Origin: Methanoregula sp. UBA154
GTDB taxonomy: Archaea; Halobacteriota; Methanomicrobia; Methanomicrobiales; Methanospirillaceae
NCBI GenBank assembly: GCA_002502245.1
Contig: DAPW01000004.1
Location: 1 to 29,348, forward strand
Reading direction: 5' to 3'
DNA: 29,348 bases
A program made the translations under genes and the position numbers. Below, in pieces: positions 1-6,924 of this stretch (within the stretch, counting starts at the first letter, position 1; every line of letters begins with the position of its first letter). Under the pieces are notes generated by a model. That model saw only the letters and a list, made by a program, of their open reading frames with translations. It was not told the origin of the DNA and ran no database searches.

Positions 1-390
1 CTGCCCACAAAAATGATTTCATTTTACGCAATTTTCATGCTTAGGGTGTGAACTCCCGTTCATGTGCGTTTCTACAGAGCATTTTTTTTAGAAATTTCAG
101 TCGTTGGTCCGCCGCGGGGGCGCCCCGTCGGTGGCGGCATATATCATAATCGGGGGTATGGGGTCTCAAAGCCCCATTATTCTGTCCGAAAGAATTCGAT
201 TTTCATAGGAAATCACTTCGATACCTGACGCTCCCGGGGCTTCGCCCCGCCGCTGGGGCGCCCCGGTTGCGATAGTGCTGTATTACCGGTTTTTATAAAA
301 AAAGGGGACGTTTCAATAAACGTCAGAGCTGGGCATCGCAAGCACCCCCATCCCGACGGGGGCAGGGCACCAAAAGAGCGTCAGGGTTTC
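1..390. repeat. Mosaic of dispersed MITE-like repeat copies
   Basis: Bases 69-81 read TTTCTACAGAGCA, the terminal inverted repeat of a family also seen near 10.3, 22.5 and 26.5 kb. The bases before it (about 47-68) match the subterminal sequence of the 10.3 kb copy, so 1-81 is the end of a copy running off the left edge. From about 87 the sequence switches to the interior of a copy in the opposite orientation, without its own terminus. Bases about 199-367 are nearly identical to the reverse complement of about 10390-10560. This part includes the GC-rich GGGGCTTCGCCCC hairpin and a perfect stem GACGTTT-CAAT-AAACGTC (307-324). Bases about 372-388 look like the start of another module in reverse. 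No protein is conserved through it. The mosaic reading is inference from pairwise comparison by eye. Confidence 0.75.
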
Positions 391-616
391 CTGAATGGCT
401 TTCTCCGGAGCATGAAGACAAAGACATACGACGCTGTCCCCGGTCCGGTATATGTGAACCCGCTGACCTTCCACCGGATCCACTTCAGCAAACCGTCAGA
501 TCATTGCCGGGAAATTGCTGCCGGGGGAACATCCCGCTGGTATTCATGACAGGATACACTGACGGTCTCCGTTTGTGTACCAGAAAAAAAGGGATTGCCG
601 GACGGGAACTGCACCG
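391..616. other. Non-coding stretch downstream of the aquaporin gene
   Basis: No convincing gene. The perfect 6-base stem GTCACT-GCTG-AGTGAC overlaps the aquaporin stop codon (minus strand). About 30 bases further down the minus strand is a run of seven T (complement of 584-590). Together they could end the minus-strand transcript. Confidence 0.35.
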
Positions 617-1357
617 TCACTCAGCAGTGACCTGATCATAGAAGACTGCGGCAAGGACTGCACCGATGACCGGCCCGACGATGTAAATCGGGAAGAAAGC
701 CCAGAGATTCGAACCTCCCAGGAGCATGTCCATCAGGAACGGCCCGAAGGTACGGGCAGGATTGAGCGAGGCTCCCGCGATATTGCCGGTTACCGTGATC
801 ATCCCTCCCAGCGTCAGCCCGATAACCAGTCCGGCAAAACCCGGCGGGGCACGCTTATCGACCGCTACTCCCATGATCGCGAGCATGAGGACAAAGGTAC
901 CTATCGCTTCGGCAAGGATTGCCTGGCCGTACCCGATCCCGGGAAACGGCGTCGTGGCTCCCAGCCCCCCGATTGTCACCGCATCCATGCCAACGGTCAG
1001 GAAAAAGAGCAGGCTGCCGATCGATGCCCCGATAAACTGGGCAATGATGTACGCGACAGTCTCACCCGCCTGGAACCGTTTTGTCACCAGGAGGGCGATG
1101 GTCACTGCCGGGTTCAGGTGGGCGCCGGATACCCGGCCGAGCGTATAAATGACGACAGCAAGGATAATGGCAAAGGACATCCCGATCGCGAACCAGTCTG
1201 CAAGCCCGCCGAGCTGGCCGATCCCGACATTGAAGGGAGTGGCCGGCTCTGTGCCGGCCGCGAGCATCAGGGTCATCGCCGCTGCTCCGGCCCCGAAGTA
1301 GACCAGCAGGGCGGTCCCGACACCTTCTGCAATGCACCGGGTGGAGAGCGATGCCAT
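617..1357 (-). CDS. aqpM: Aquaporin / MIP-family channel (AqpM-like)
   Basis: A 246-residue major intrinsic protein that should form a six-helix membrane channel for water or small neutral solutes. Both signature half-helix motifs are present: NPA at residues 82-84 (in GAHLNPAVT) and NPA at 199-201, followed by the conserved Arg202 (SLNPART) that forms part of the selectivity filter. The hydrophobic segments and the length match the family. The ATG at 1357 overlaps the stop of the upstream DUF2180 gene by one base (TAATG), with a GGGAGGG ribosome site inside the end of that gene, so the two are translationally coupled. Archaeal members such as AqpM of Methanothermobacter conduct water and some glycerol. 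Which solute this one carries cannot be read from the sequence. The gene symbol is by family likeness. Confidence 0.93.
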   Translation of the reverse strand: MASLSTRCIAEGVGTALLVYFGAGAAAMTLMLAAGTEPATPFNVGIGQLGGLADWFAIGMSFAIILAVVIYTLGRVSGAHLNPAVTIALLVTKRFQAGETVAYIIAQFIGASIGSLLFFLTVGMDAVTIGGLGATTPFPGIGYGQAILAEAIGTFVLMLAIMGVAVDKRAPPGFAGLVIGLTLGGMITVTGNIAGASLNPARTFGPFLMDMLLGGSNLWAFFPIYIVGPVIGAVLAAVFYDQVTAE

Positions 1358-1569
1358 TATTTACCCTCCCCGTATGCTGCATTGCAGTCCGGGCAGAGCA
1401 TCCGCGGCATCTTCCGGGGGAGTTTCCTGGAGGGCAGGGGATAATCCCCCTCCCAGACGTCCACCTCTTTCCGGATGGTATGTTTCATGCACGTCCCCAT
1501 ACCGCAGGCGATACACACCGCCACGGCATCGCTGTCCTTTCCTTCTTTTGCACATACATAGCATTTCAT
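1357..1569 (-). CDS. DUF2180 small zinc-ribbon protein
   Basis: A 70-residue Cys-rich protein resembling archaeal DUF2180 proteins, whose function is unknown. Cysteine pairs C3/C6, C19/C22 and C59/C62, plus C27 and H30, suggest two zinc-binding sites. The reading frame stays open further upstream, but I chose the ATG at 1569 because the protein then begins with the metal motif (MKCYVC) and a GGTGATC ribosome site lies just before it. The stop overlaps the aquaporin start by one base, so the proteins are probably made together. It may regulate or assist the channel, but nothing in the sequence proves this. Confidence 0.85.
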   Translation of the reverse strand: MKCYVCAKEGKDSDAVAVCIACGMGTCMKHTIRKEVDVWEGDYPLPSRKLPRKMPRMLCPDCNAAYGEGK

Positions 1570-1771
1570 ACGATCACCGTACCTCAGCACATTTCCCGGT
1601 ATCCGATGGATCTCTTCCCTCGGACCGTGTACCGGGTTCCTGTAAGGGTTGCCGGAGCGCACTTGTTCCGGTTCGTACCGGGGCTGCTGCAACCTCAGGG
1701 TGAGATGTGAGTCTATCAGCATTAAGGTAGCGGCGATCCGAACACCGGTGCCTGCAGAATACAACCCGCGA

Positions 1772-1806
1772 CATCCCGCCCCTTCCCCCCAGCGGGATGT
1801 TTAAGC
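1772..1806 (+). promoter_or_regulatory. Inverted repeat and TATA-like box before the sulfur-carrier gene
   Basis: A perfect 8-base inverted repeat, CATCCCGC (1772-1779) and GCGGGATG (1792-1799), separated by 12 bases, runs into the TATA-like GTTTAAGC (1799-1806). A start about 26 bases downstream (near 1828) would give a very short leader before the ATG at 1836. The repeat lies where the BRE would be, so it could be an operator. Its role is inference. Confidence 0.4.
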
Positions 1807-1835
1807 AACCGCCCCGCGAAGTAGTACGCGAGCAC

Positions 1836-2030
1836 ATGAAACTGATCCTGCCGGACCGGACTATCCGGGTTGCCGATCCCGTCCCGGCCACGGTTGAAAC
1901 GATCCTGCAACGAGAGGGTATCAATCCCCTCGAGGTGATGGTCTCACGGGACGGAAAGCTGATCCCGGAAGACACCCTTGTCAGCGGGGATGACGAGCTC
2001 CGGATCATCCGGATCTCCCACGGGGGCTGA
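1836..2030 (+). CDS. Ubiquitin-like sulfur carrier (ThiS/MoaD/SAMP family)
   Basis: A 64-residue beta-grasp protein ending in the diagnostic Gly-Gly, the C-terminus that E1-like enzymes adenylate and convert to a thiocarboxylate. The length matches archaeal SAMP and ThiS proteins. An in-frame ATG at 1797 would add 13 residues, but it lies inside an inverted repeat and upstream of the TATA-like box, so 1836 is preferred. The TtuA-type tRNA thiolase gene begins 4 bases after the stop. In Thermus (TtuB-TtuA) and Haloferax (SAMP2-NcsA) a carrier of this kind donates sulfur for tRNA thiolation, so that is the likely role. A role in thiamine or tungsto-/molybdopterin synthesis cannot be excluded. 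A second carrier (MoaD) lies at 7674. Confidence 0.85.
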   Translation: MKLILPDRTIRVADPVPATVETILQREGINPLEVMVSRDGKLIPEDTLVSGDDELRIIRISHGG

Positions 2031-2034
2031 ACGG

Positions 2035-2970
2035 ATGAATCCCGTGCCTGTTCAGCAGGACCCTCCGGCCTGCTCTGTCTGCGGGGAACCGGCCGTGATC
2101 CACCAGCGGCATGCCGGGCGGTACCTCTGCGGCACCGATCTCGTGGCAGATCTCGAACAGCGGGTTGCCGGCACGATCGCATCGCAGCAGCAGGTCGTAC
2201 CGGGCGATTGTGTTGCGGTTGCCCTGAGCGGCGGCAAGGACAGCACCGCACTCCTCGTCATGCTTCACCGCCTCTTCGGTTCCCGGGATGATATCCGGCT
2301 TGTCGCGGTCACGGTCGATGAAGGTATCACCGGGTACCGGGAAGAGACCGTACGTTCCGCGGCAGACCTTGTCCGGAAGCTCGGGGTTGAGCATATCACC
2401 GTCTCCTTTGGGGAACTCTTCGGCGATTCGCTCGATACCTTCCTGAAGGGCCGCAAAGCGCAGGCCTGCACTATCTGCGGGATCCTGAGGAAGAAGGCGC
2501 TTGTCGCGGGGGCAAAGCGGGCCGGGGCAACAAAACTGGCAACCGGCCACAATCTCGATGACGAGGCCCAGTCGGTGCTCATGAACGTGCTCCGGGGGGA
2601 CCTCCTGCGGCTCGTGCGGGATTCCGGCCGGGAATCTTCCGGCCGGTTCATCCCGCGGATCAAACCGCTGACGTATGTACAGGAGAAGGAGATCGCTACC
2701 TACCTCATGGTGCAGGGGATCTGGGAGGATCTGCCGGAATGCCCCTATGCGATCCATGCCCTGCGGCGGGAGGTGCGCTCAATGCTCTCCGGCATTGAAT
2801 ACCGGCACCCCGGCACCATGCTCCGGCTCCTTGAGAACAAGAAGATCATTGAAACTGCTTTTTCGGGGAAGGCTGGCGGGGAGGCGGTCGGCCGCTGCCG
2901 GGAGTGCGGAGACCCGTGCAGCGGGGAGACCTGCCAGCTCTGCCAGCTCCTGCATTCACTGGGGCGCTGA
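2035..2970 (+). CDS. ttuA: tRNA 2-thiolation enzyme, TtuA/NcsA/Ctu1 family
   Basis: A 311-residue ATP-pyrophosphatase of the TtuA/Ncs6 family, which adenylates a tRNA uridine and replaces its C2 oxygen with sulfur. From N to C it has a zinc site (C13, C16, C32 and a nearby His), the PP-loop SGGKDS at 65-70, C145/C148 (ACTICG) with C236 (PECPYA), which are the spacing of the three ligands of the catalytic [4Fe-4S] cluster, and a C-terminal zinc site (C288, C291, C300, C303). The family has two branches: TtuA acts on U54, and NcsA/Ctu1 on wobble U34. I cannot assign the branch from sequence alone. The start at 2035 follows GGGGGCTGA; an open frame runs further upstream inside the carrier gene. 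The last 15 bases overlap the end of the convergent fdhD gene. Confidence 0.9.
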   Translation: MNPVPVQQDPPACSVCGEPAVIHQRHAGRYLCGTDLVADLEQRVAGTIASQQQVVPGDCVAVALSGGKDSTALLVMLHRLFGSRDDIRLVAVTVDEGITGYREETVRSAADLVRKLGVEHITVSFGELFGDSLDTFLKGRKAQACTICGILRKKALVAGAKRAGATKLATGHNLDDEAQSVLMNVLRGDLLRLVRDSGRESSGRFIPRIKPLTYVQEKEIATYLMVQGIWEDLPECPYAIHALRREVRSMLSGIEYRHPGTMLRLLENKKIIETAFSGKAGGEAVGRCRECGDPCSGETCQLCQLLHSLGR

Positions 2971-3738
2971 CGGGGCCGCAGCCGGGCCTGCGCCTTCCAC
3001 CCGCCGGGTGTGGGTGTAGACGACCATCTTCCCGCCGCGGGCAAAGGCGGCCACGGTGAGGCCGGTCTTCTCTGCTGTCTCCACGGCGAGCGTTGTGGTG
3101 GCGCCCCGCGAAACGATGATGGGGATGCCCGCGATGAGGCACTTGCGCACCATCTCTGACGAGATCCGCCCGGAAACGATCACCCATGTCCGGGAGAGAT
3201 CGATATTGTTCCGGAGCCCGTACCCGATGACGCGGTCGAGGGCGTTGTGCCGCCCGATATCCTCGGAGACCACGAGGACCTTTTCGCGGTCCAGCAGGGC
3301 AACGATATGGATCCCGCCGGTCCTTGCGTGGAGTTCGGAGTCGAGGACCGTTCTGGCCGCGTTCCGGATATCGGCGGTGCTGATCGTATAATCCGAGCTG
3401 ATCTTCGGGAGTTTCCCGGTATCGATAAAGGATATGCTCCCGCCGCAGCCGGAGAGGATGGTCTTTTTCGGGCCGAGCACCCGGAAGAGGTTTCTGGTGA
3501 TAACGCTCAGACGGTTCTTCTCGATCCGGATGGACTCGATCTCGTCAACGTTTTTTATGATCTGCTCGGTGAAGAGGTAGCCGGTGACAAAATCCTCGAG
3601 CTGCACCGGGCTCATCATCGCGGTCATCGCGTGCCGCCCGTTGACAAAGAGCGCCATCGGGACCTCCTCGATCACCTCGTGCTCGCACTTCTCGCACTTC
3701 TCGCCGTCGACCCGGATACAGGTGAGTTTTTTATACAT
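2956..3738 (-). CDS. fdhD: FdhD, formate dehydrogenase sulfurtransferase
   Basis: A 260-residue FdhD-family protein. FdhD passes sulfur from a cysteine desulfurase to the molybdenum or tungsten bis-pterin cofactor of formate dehydrogenase, which hydrogenotrophic methanogens use to grow on formate. Family features include EEVPMALFVNG near the N-terminus, SEDIGRHNALDRVIG, and SGRISSEMVRK. The E. coli catalytic loop has a CxxC pair; here it is C98-G-G-S101, so only the first Cys is kept. An extra CEKC pair (C15/C18) lies near the N-terminus. I chose ATG 3738, which follows GGACATAAC; a GTG at 3753 is in frame. The gene starts one base after the LarE stop codon, so they share an operon. The gene ends inside the convergent tRNA thiolase gene. 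Confidence 0.93.
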   Translation of the reverse strand: MYKKLTCIRVDGEKCEKCEHEVIEEVPMALFVNGRHAMTAMMSPVQLEDFVTGYLFTEQIIKNVDEIESIRIEKNRLSVITRNLFRVLGPKKTILSGCGGSISFIDTGKLPKISSDYTISTADIRNAARTVLDSELHARTGGIHIVALLDREKVLVVSEDIGRHNALDRVIGYGLRNNIDLSRTWVIVSGRISSEMVRKCLIAGIPIIVSRGATTTLAVETAEKTGLTVAAFARGGKMVVYTHTRRVEGAGPAAAPSAPQ

Positions 3739-3739
3739 G

Positions 3740-4561
3740 TTATGTCCTTTCACGGGCGGTCACAAAGAGCACCTCGTCCATGCTGCCGCTGCGGTACCCT
3801 TCGAGGTCGAGCGTGACATAGGTAAAGCCGAGGGATCTGAGGTGCCGGACCACCACTGACTGCTGCTCCAGTATTTTTTCCCGCTCCTCTTTATGTACTT
3901 CGATGCGGGCAAGGTTCCCGTGCAGCCGCACCCGGCGCTGGCCGATCCCAAGGCCGCCCAGAAATGCCTCGGCCCCTTCGATCATCCGGAGTTTTTCCGG
4001 TGTGATGCGCTCCCCGTACGGGATACGGGACGCAAGGCAGGCAGCAGAGGGTTTCTGCCAGACCGGGAGGTTCAGGTCGCGGGCAATATCCCGGATCTCC
4101 TGCTTGGTGATACCGGCGCTGATGAACGGGTGGAGGATCCCCGCTTCCGATGATGCCCGGAGGCCCGGCCGGTGCTCGCCCGTGTCCGAGACATTCATGC
4201 CATCGGCAATACAGGCAAGGCCGAGTTCTGCTGCCCGTTTTTTGAGGTAGCCTGCCATGATCTCCTTACAGTGATAGCAGCGGTCGGCCGGGTTTTTTAT
4301 AAACCGCCTGTCCGAGAGGAGGGGGACCCCGATGACTTCCAGCGCAAGCCCGAGGTCGCCTGCGAGTTCCTGCGCCTGCAGAACCTCAGCCCGGGGCACG
4401 GCCGGGCTGTCGAGGAGGACGCAGCGGGTCTGTTCCCCCAGTACCTCGCGGGCGGCAACCGCGAGGAGCGTGCTGTCAACCCCCCCCGAGAAAGCGACCA
4501 GCATCGGGCCGTGACCGGCGATGATCTCTTTGAGGTCTTCGTATTTTCTCCGGGCTGTCAT
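3740..4561 (-). CDS. larE: LarE-type ATP-dependent sulfur transferase
   Basis: A 273-residue PP-loop ATP-pyrophosphatase of the LarE family. It carries SGGVDS at residues 25-30, C95/C98 in RCYHCK, and C175 in PSAACLASRIPYG. In Lactobacillus plantarum LarE the Cys equivalent to C175 is sacrificed to give sulfur to the nickel-pincer cofactor of lactate racemase. Homologs with three cysteines, as here, instead bind a [4Fe-4S] cluster that can carry an extra sulfide and act catalytically. The start at 4561 has GGGAGCATC before it and gives the usual length; an earlier in-frame ATG at 4639 would run into the HTH gene. No LarA, LarB or LarC is in the window. Tight linkage to fdhD suggests a role in molybdenum/tungsten cofactor or general sulfur transfer rather than lactate racemisation, but that is inference. 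Confidence 0.9.
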   Translation of the reverse strand: MTARRKYEDLKEIIAGHGPMLVAFSGGVDSTLLAVAAREVLGEQTRCVLLDSPAVPRAEVLQAQELAGDLGLALEVIGVPLLSDRRFIKNPADRCYHCKEIMAGYLKKRAAELGLACIADGMNVSDTGEHRPGLRASSEAGILHPFISAGITKQEIRDIARDLNLPVWQKPSAACLASRIPYGERITPEKLRMIEGAEAFLGGLGIGQRRVRLHGNLARIEVHKEEREKILEQQSVVVRHLRSLGFTYVTLDLEGYRSGSMDEVLFVTARERT

Positions 4562-4602
4562 GATGCTCCCAAAAAAGTCTTTTTGGTCTGTTTCCGGCAC
4601 GG

Positions 4603-4935
4603 TTACGATCCGCAGAGCTTCCCGGCCGCCCCCGTACACCGTTCCTCATCGTCGCGGAGCTGCCGGCAGATATCGCAGATGCGCTGTATGAGGTTGACCT
4701 CTCCTTTGTGCTGCAGGTCCCGGGCCAGCAGTTCAATGGACTTTTTCACATCATCCTCAAACTCGATCCGGTACCCGCGTTTGCCCGAGAGGTACTGCGA
4801 CACTGCCGATGGCGCGATCTCCAGCATCCGCGCTGTTTCGACCTGGGAAACGCCATGCCGGACCAGTTCCACTGCTATGGCAGCCCGGATGGCCGGCAAA
4901 ACTTCCCAGACAATCTTCTGGCAGGGGGCTTCCAT
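4603..4935 (-). CDS. HTH transcriptional regulator with conserved-looking cysteines
   Basis: A 110-residue protein resembling archaeal XRE-like predicted regulators (COG2522-type N-terminus). It has an N-terminal APCQKIVWEVLPAIRAAIA segment, then a helix-turn-helix at about residues 29-52 (SQVETARMLEIAPSAVSQYL), then a short helical tail containing CDIC and two further Cys. Counting from the ATG, the cysteines are C5, C87, C90, C100 and C108. Four or five Cys in such a small regulator suggest a metal or Fe-S cluster. An in-frame GTG three bases upstream (4938) is equally well placed relative to the AAAGGA ribosome site. It is first in the HTH-larE-fdhD operon and divergent from the cysteine desulfurase genes, so it could control both. 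Cluster binding and targets are inference. Confidence 0.85.
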   Translation of the reverse strand: MEAPCQKIVWEVLPAIRAAIAVELVRHGVSQVETARMLEIAPSAVSQYLSGKRGYRIEFEDDVKKSIELLARDLQHKGEVNLIQRICDICRQLRDDEERCTGAAGKLCGS

Positions 4936-4956
4936 CACATCACATCCTTTACCTTA

Positions 4957-4993
4957 TCACAATTTTGACATAATACATTGCATTCACGATTGT
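4957..4993. promoter_or_regulatory. Candidate promoter/operator between HTH-larE-fdhD and nifS-iscU
   Basis: On the minus strand AATGTATTATG (complement of 4969-4979) resembles a TATA box, about 35-40 bases before the HTH start. It is centred between the arms ACAAT (4959-4963) and ATTGT (4989-4993), an inverted repeat with a 25-base spacer. This is an attractive autoregulatory site for the HTH protein, but the arms are short and could be chance. Confidence 0.3.
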
Positions 4994-5151
4994 TATGAGG
5001 CCGGGGCCCTCACGGTTGTCCGAATCCGGACGCAGCAGGATGCTGCCTGAAAAGGGCAGATGGGTACCTGGCACTGCCGGGTGATTGCGGCGATCCGTGG
5101 GAAAGAATAATCAGACGATACGCGCACATATTCAGGTATACAGGCACGAGC

Positions 5152-6348
5152 ATGGGAGCACAACGCACCGTCTACATGGACCATTCGGCGACCACGTACG
5201 TCCGGAAGGAAGTAGTGGAAGCGATGGCGCCGTATCATGCAGAGAACTTCGGGAACCCGTCCTCCATCTACCGCATTGCCCGCGAGTCAAGGAGAGCGAT
5301 TGATTCAGCCCGGGCAGAGGTGGCCAAAGCGCTCGGTGCCGATCCCGACGAGATCTACTTCACTTCGGGGGGGAGCGAGTCAGACAACTGGGCGATCAAG
5401 GGTGTTGCCTTTGCAAACCGGAAGAAGGGGAACCATATCATCACCTCGGCAATCGAGCATCACGCCGTCCTCCACACCTGCGAGTACCTGGAGAAGGAGG
5501 GCTTCACGGTAACCTACCTCCCGGTCGACCAGTACGGCCTCGTCAGCCCCGCTGATCTGGAAAAAGCGATCACGGACAAGACAATCCTTATCTCGGTCAT
5601 GTACGCCAACAACGAGATCGGTACCATTGAGCCGATCGCCGAGCTGGGCGCGATTGCCCGGATGCATAAGGTTCCGTTCCATACCGATGCCGTGCAGGCG
5701 ATCGGGAATATCCCGATCGATGTAAAGGCCCAGAACATCGACCTGCTCTCCCTCTCCGCCCACAAGTTCTATGGTCCCAAGGGGGTTGGCGCCCTCTACG
5801 TCCGCAAAGGCATGAAGATCGACAACCTGATCCATGGCGGGGGGCAGGAACGACGGCACCGGGCGGGGACGGAGAATATTGCCGGGATTGTCGGCCTCGG
5901 GAAAGCCATCGCCCTCGCGACCGCGGACATCGAGGGCCACAACCGGAGGATCCGGGCCCTGCGGGACCGGCTGCTGACCGGGATCCTGAAAACGATCCCC
6001 CACGCCCGCCTCAACGGGCACCCGGAGAAACGGCTGCCCGGCAATATCAACGTCAGCTTCGAATTTGTCGAAGGTGAATCGATCCTCCTGTGGCTCGATG
6101 ACGAGGGAATCTGCGCTTCGACCGGCAGTGCCTGCACCTCGGGGTCGCTCGAACCATCCCATGTCCTGCTCGCCACCGGTCTCCCGGTCGAGATCTCCCA
6201 CGGCTCGCTCCGGCTGACGCTCGGCAGCGTGAACACGGACGCGGACGTGGACTTCGTGCTGGAGGTGCTCCCGAAGGTGGTATCCCGCCTGCGGGAGATG
6301 TCGCCGCTCTACAAGGGGGGGAAAGAAGGAGGCTGCAATGTACAGTGA
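5152..6348 (+). CDS. nifS: Cysteine desulfurase, NifS/IscS type
   Basis: A 398-residue PLP enzyme that removes sulfur from L-cysteine as an enzyme persulfide for Fe-S clusters and other thio-cofactors. Visible landmarks are the N-terminal MDHSATT, TSGGSESDN at 71-79, H103/H104 that stack on PLP, D179 in HTDAVQ, the PLP Lys205 in SAHKFYGPKG, RRHRAGTEN at 235-242, and the persulfide Cys328 in STGSACTSG. The short active-site loop is that of the NifS/IscS (group I) enzymes. The start at 5152 gives the standard N-terminus; only a weak ribosome site precedes it, and a TATA-like CACATATTC lies at 5125-5133. The 3' end overlaps iscU by 11 bases. It is the likely sulfur source for the whole island. 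Confidence 0.95.
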   Translation: MGAQRTVYMDHSATTYVRKEVVEAMAPYHAENFGNPSSIYRIARESRRAIDSARAEVAKALGADPDEIYFTSGGSESDNWAIKGVAFANRKKGNHIITSAIEHHAVLHTCEYLEKEGFTVTYLPVDQYGLVSPADLEKAITDKTILISVMYANNEIGTIEPIAELGAIARMHKVPFHTDAVQAIGNIPIDVKAQNIDLLSLSAHKFYGPKGVGALYVRKGMKIDNLIHGGGQERRHRAGTENIAGIVGLGKAIALATADIEGHNRRIRALRDRLLTGILKTIPHARLNGHPEKRLPGNINVSFEFVEGESILLWLDDEGICASTGSACTSGSLEPSHVLLATGLPVEISHGSLRLTLGSVNTDADVDFVLEVLPKVVSRLREMSPLYKGGKEGGCNVQ

Positions 6349-6769
6349 AAAGGTCATGGAGCATTTCAGGAACCCGCGGAACGTCGGCGAGATAGAGAAC
6401 GCGGACGGTATTGGCGAGGTCGGGAACCCGGTCTGCGGGGACATCATGAATATTTACCTGAAGATCGAGAAAAACGTCATCACCGACGCGAAGTTCAAGA
6501 CCTTCGGCTGCGGGGCTGCGATCGCATCCAGCAGCATGGCAACCGAGCTTGTCAAGGGCAAGACGCTTGAGGAGGCCTGGGAGGTCTCGAACAAGGCCGT
6601 TGCCGAGGCGCTCGAAGGCCTCCCGCCGATCAAGATGCACTGCTCGGTGCTTGCCGAGGAAGGCATCCACAAGGCGATCAATGACTACCGGAAGAAGCAG
6701 GGCCTTGAGCCGTGGGTGGAGAAGAACCCCCACTCCCACGAGCACGACGAGGGGACCTGTCAGCAGTAG
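6338..6769 (+). CDS. iscU: Fe-S cluster scaffold, IscU/NifU N-terminal type
   Basis: A 143-residue scaffold on which [2Fe-2S] and [4Fe-4S] clusters are assembled using sulfur from the desulfurase encoded just upstream. The three cluster cysteines and the conserved Asp are present: C33 and D35 in PVCGD, C58 in FGCGAAIASSS, and C102 in KMHCSVLAEEG. The C-terminal tail (HSHEHDEGTC) is rich in His and acidic residues and lies beyond the core fold; similar tails may bind metal. The gene overlaps nifS by 11 bases, so they are translated together. There are no NifU middle or C-terminal domains. Confidence 0.95.
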   Translation: MYSEKVMEHFRNPRNVGEIENADGIGEVGNPVCGDIMNIYLKIEKNVITDAKFKTFGCGAAIASSSMATELVKGKTLEEAWEVSNKAVAEALEGLPPIKMHCSVLAEEGIHKAINDYRKKQGLEPWVEKNPHSHEHDEGTCQQ

Positions 6770-6820
6770 CGTTCCTTCGGACACGGGAAATTACGGGAAT
6801 TCCTGCGGGAATATGATGCA

Positions 6821-6830
6821 ATTAATACAT
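6821..6830 (+). promoter_or_regulatory. TATA-like box for the moeB-moaD-moaE operon
   Basis: ATTAATACAT lies in the 155-base gap after iscU, about 100 bases before the E1-like gene. A start near 6853 would give a leader of about 70 bases, with an AGGTAAAACC ribosome site just before ATG 6925. This separates the operon from nifS-iscU. Confidence 0.4.
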
Positions 6831-6924
6831 CTCCGGGCAAAGATACGGTACATGAGTTCCCGGTGGATTCAGGATATCGGCCCAGGCCGGACCAGATTCC
6901 TTTCATCAGTAACCAGGTAAAACC

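Noticed and set aside
575..1444. 289-codon plus-strand open frame over the aquaporin gene
   Set aside because: It lies antisense to the aquaporin, and its composition (Arg, Asp, Gly and Pro rich) is typical of a shadow frame in GC-rich DNA.
5380..6447. 355-codon minus-strand open frame over nifS/iscU
   Set aside because: It is antisense to two well-supported genes and has no recognisable domain.
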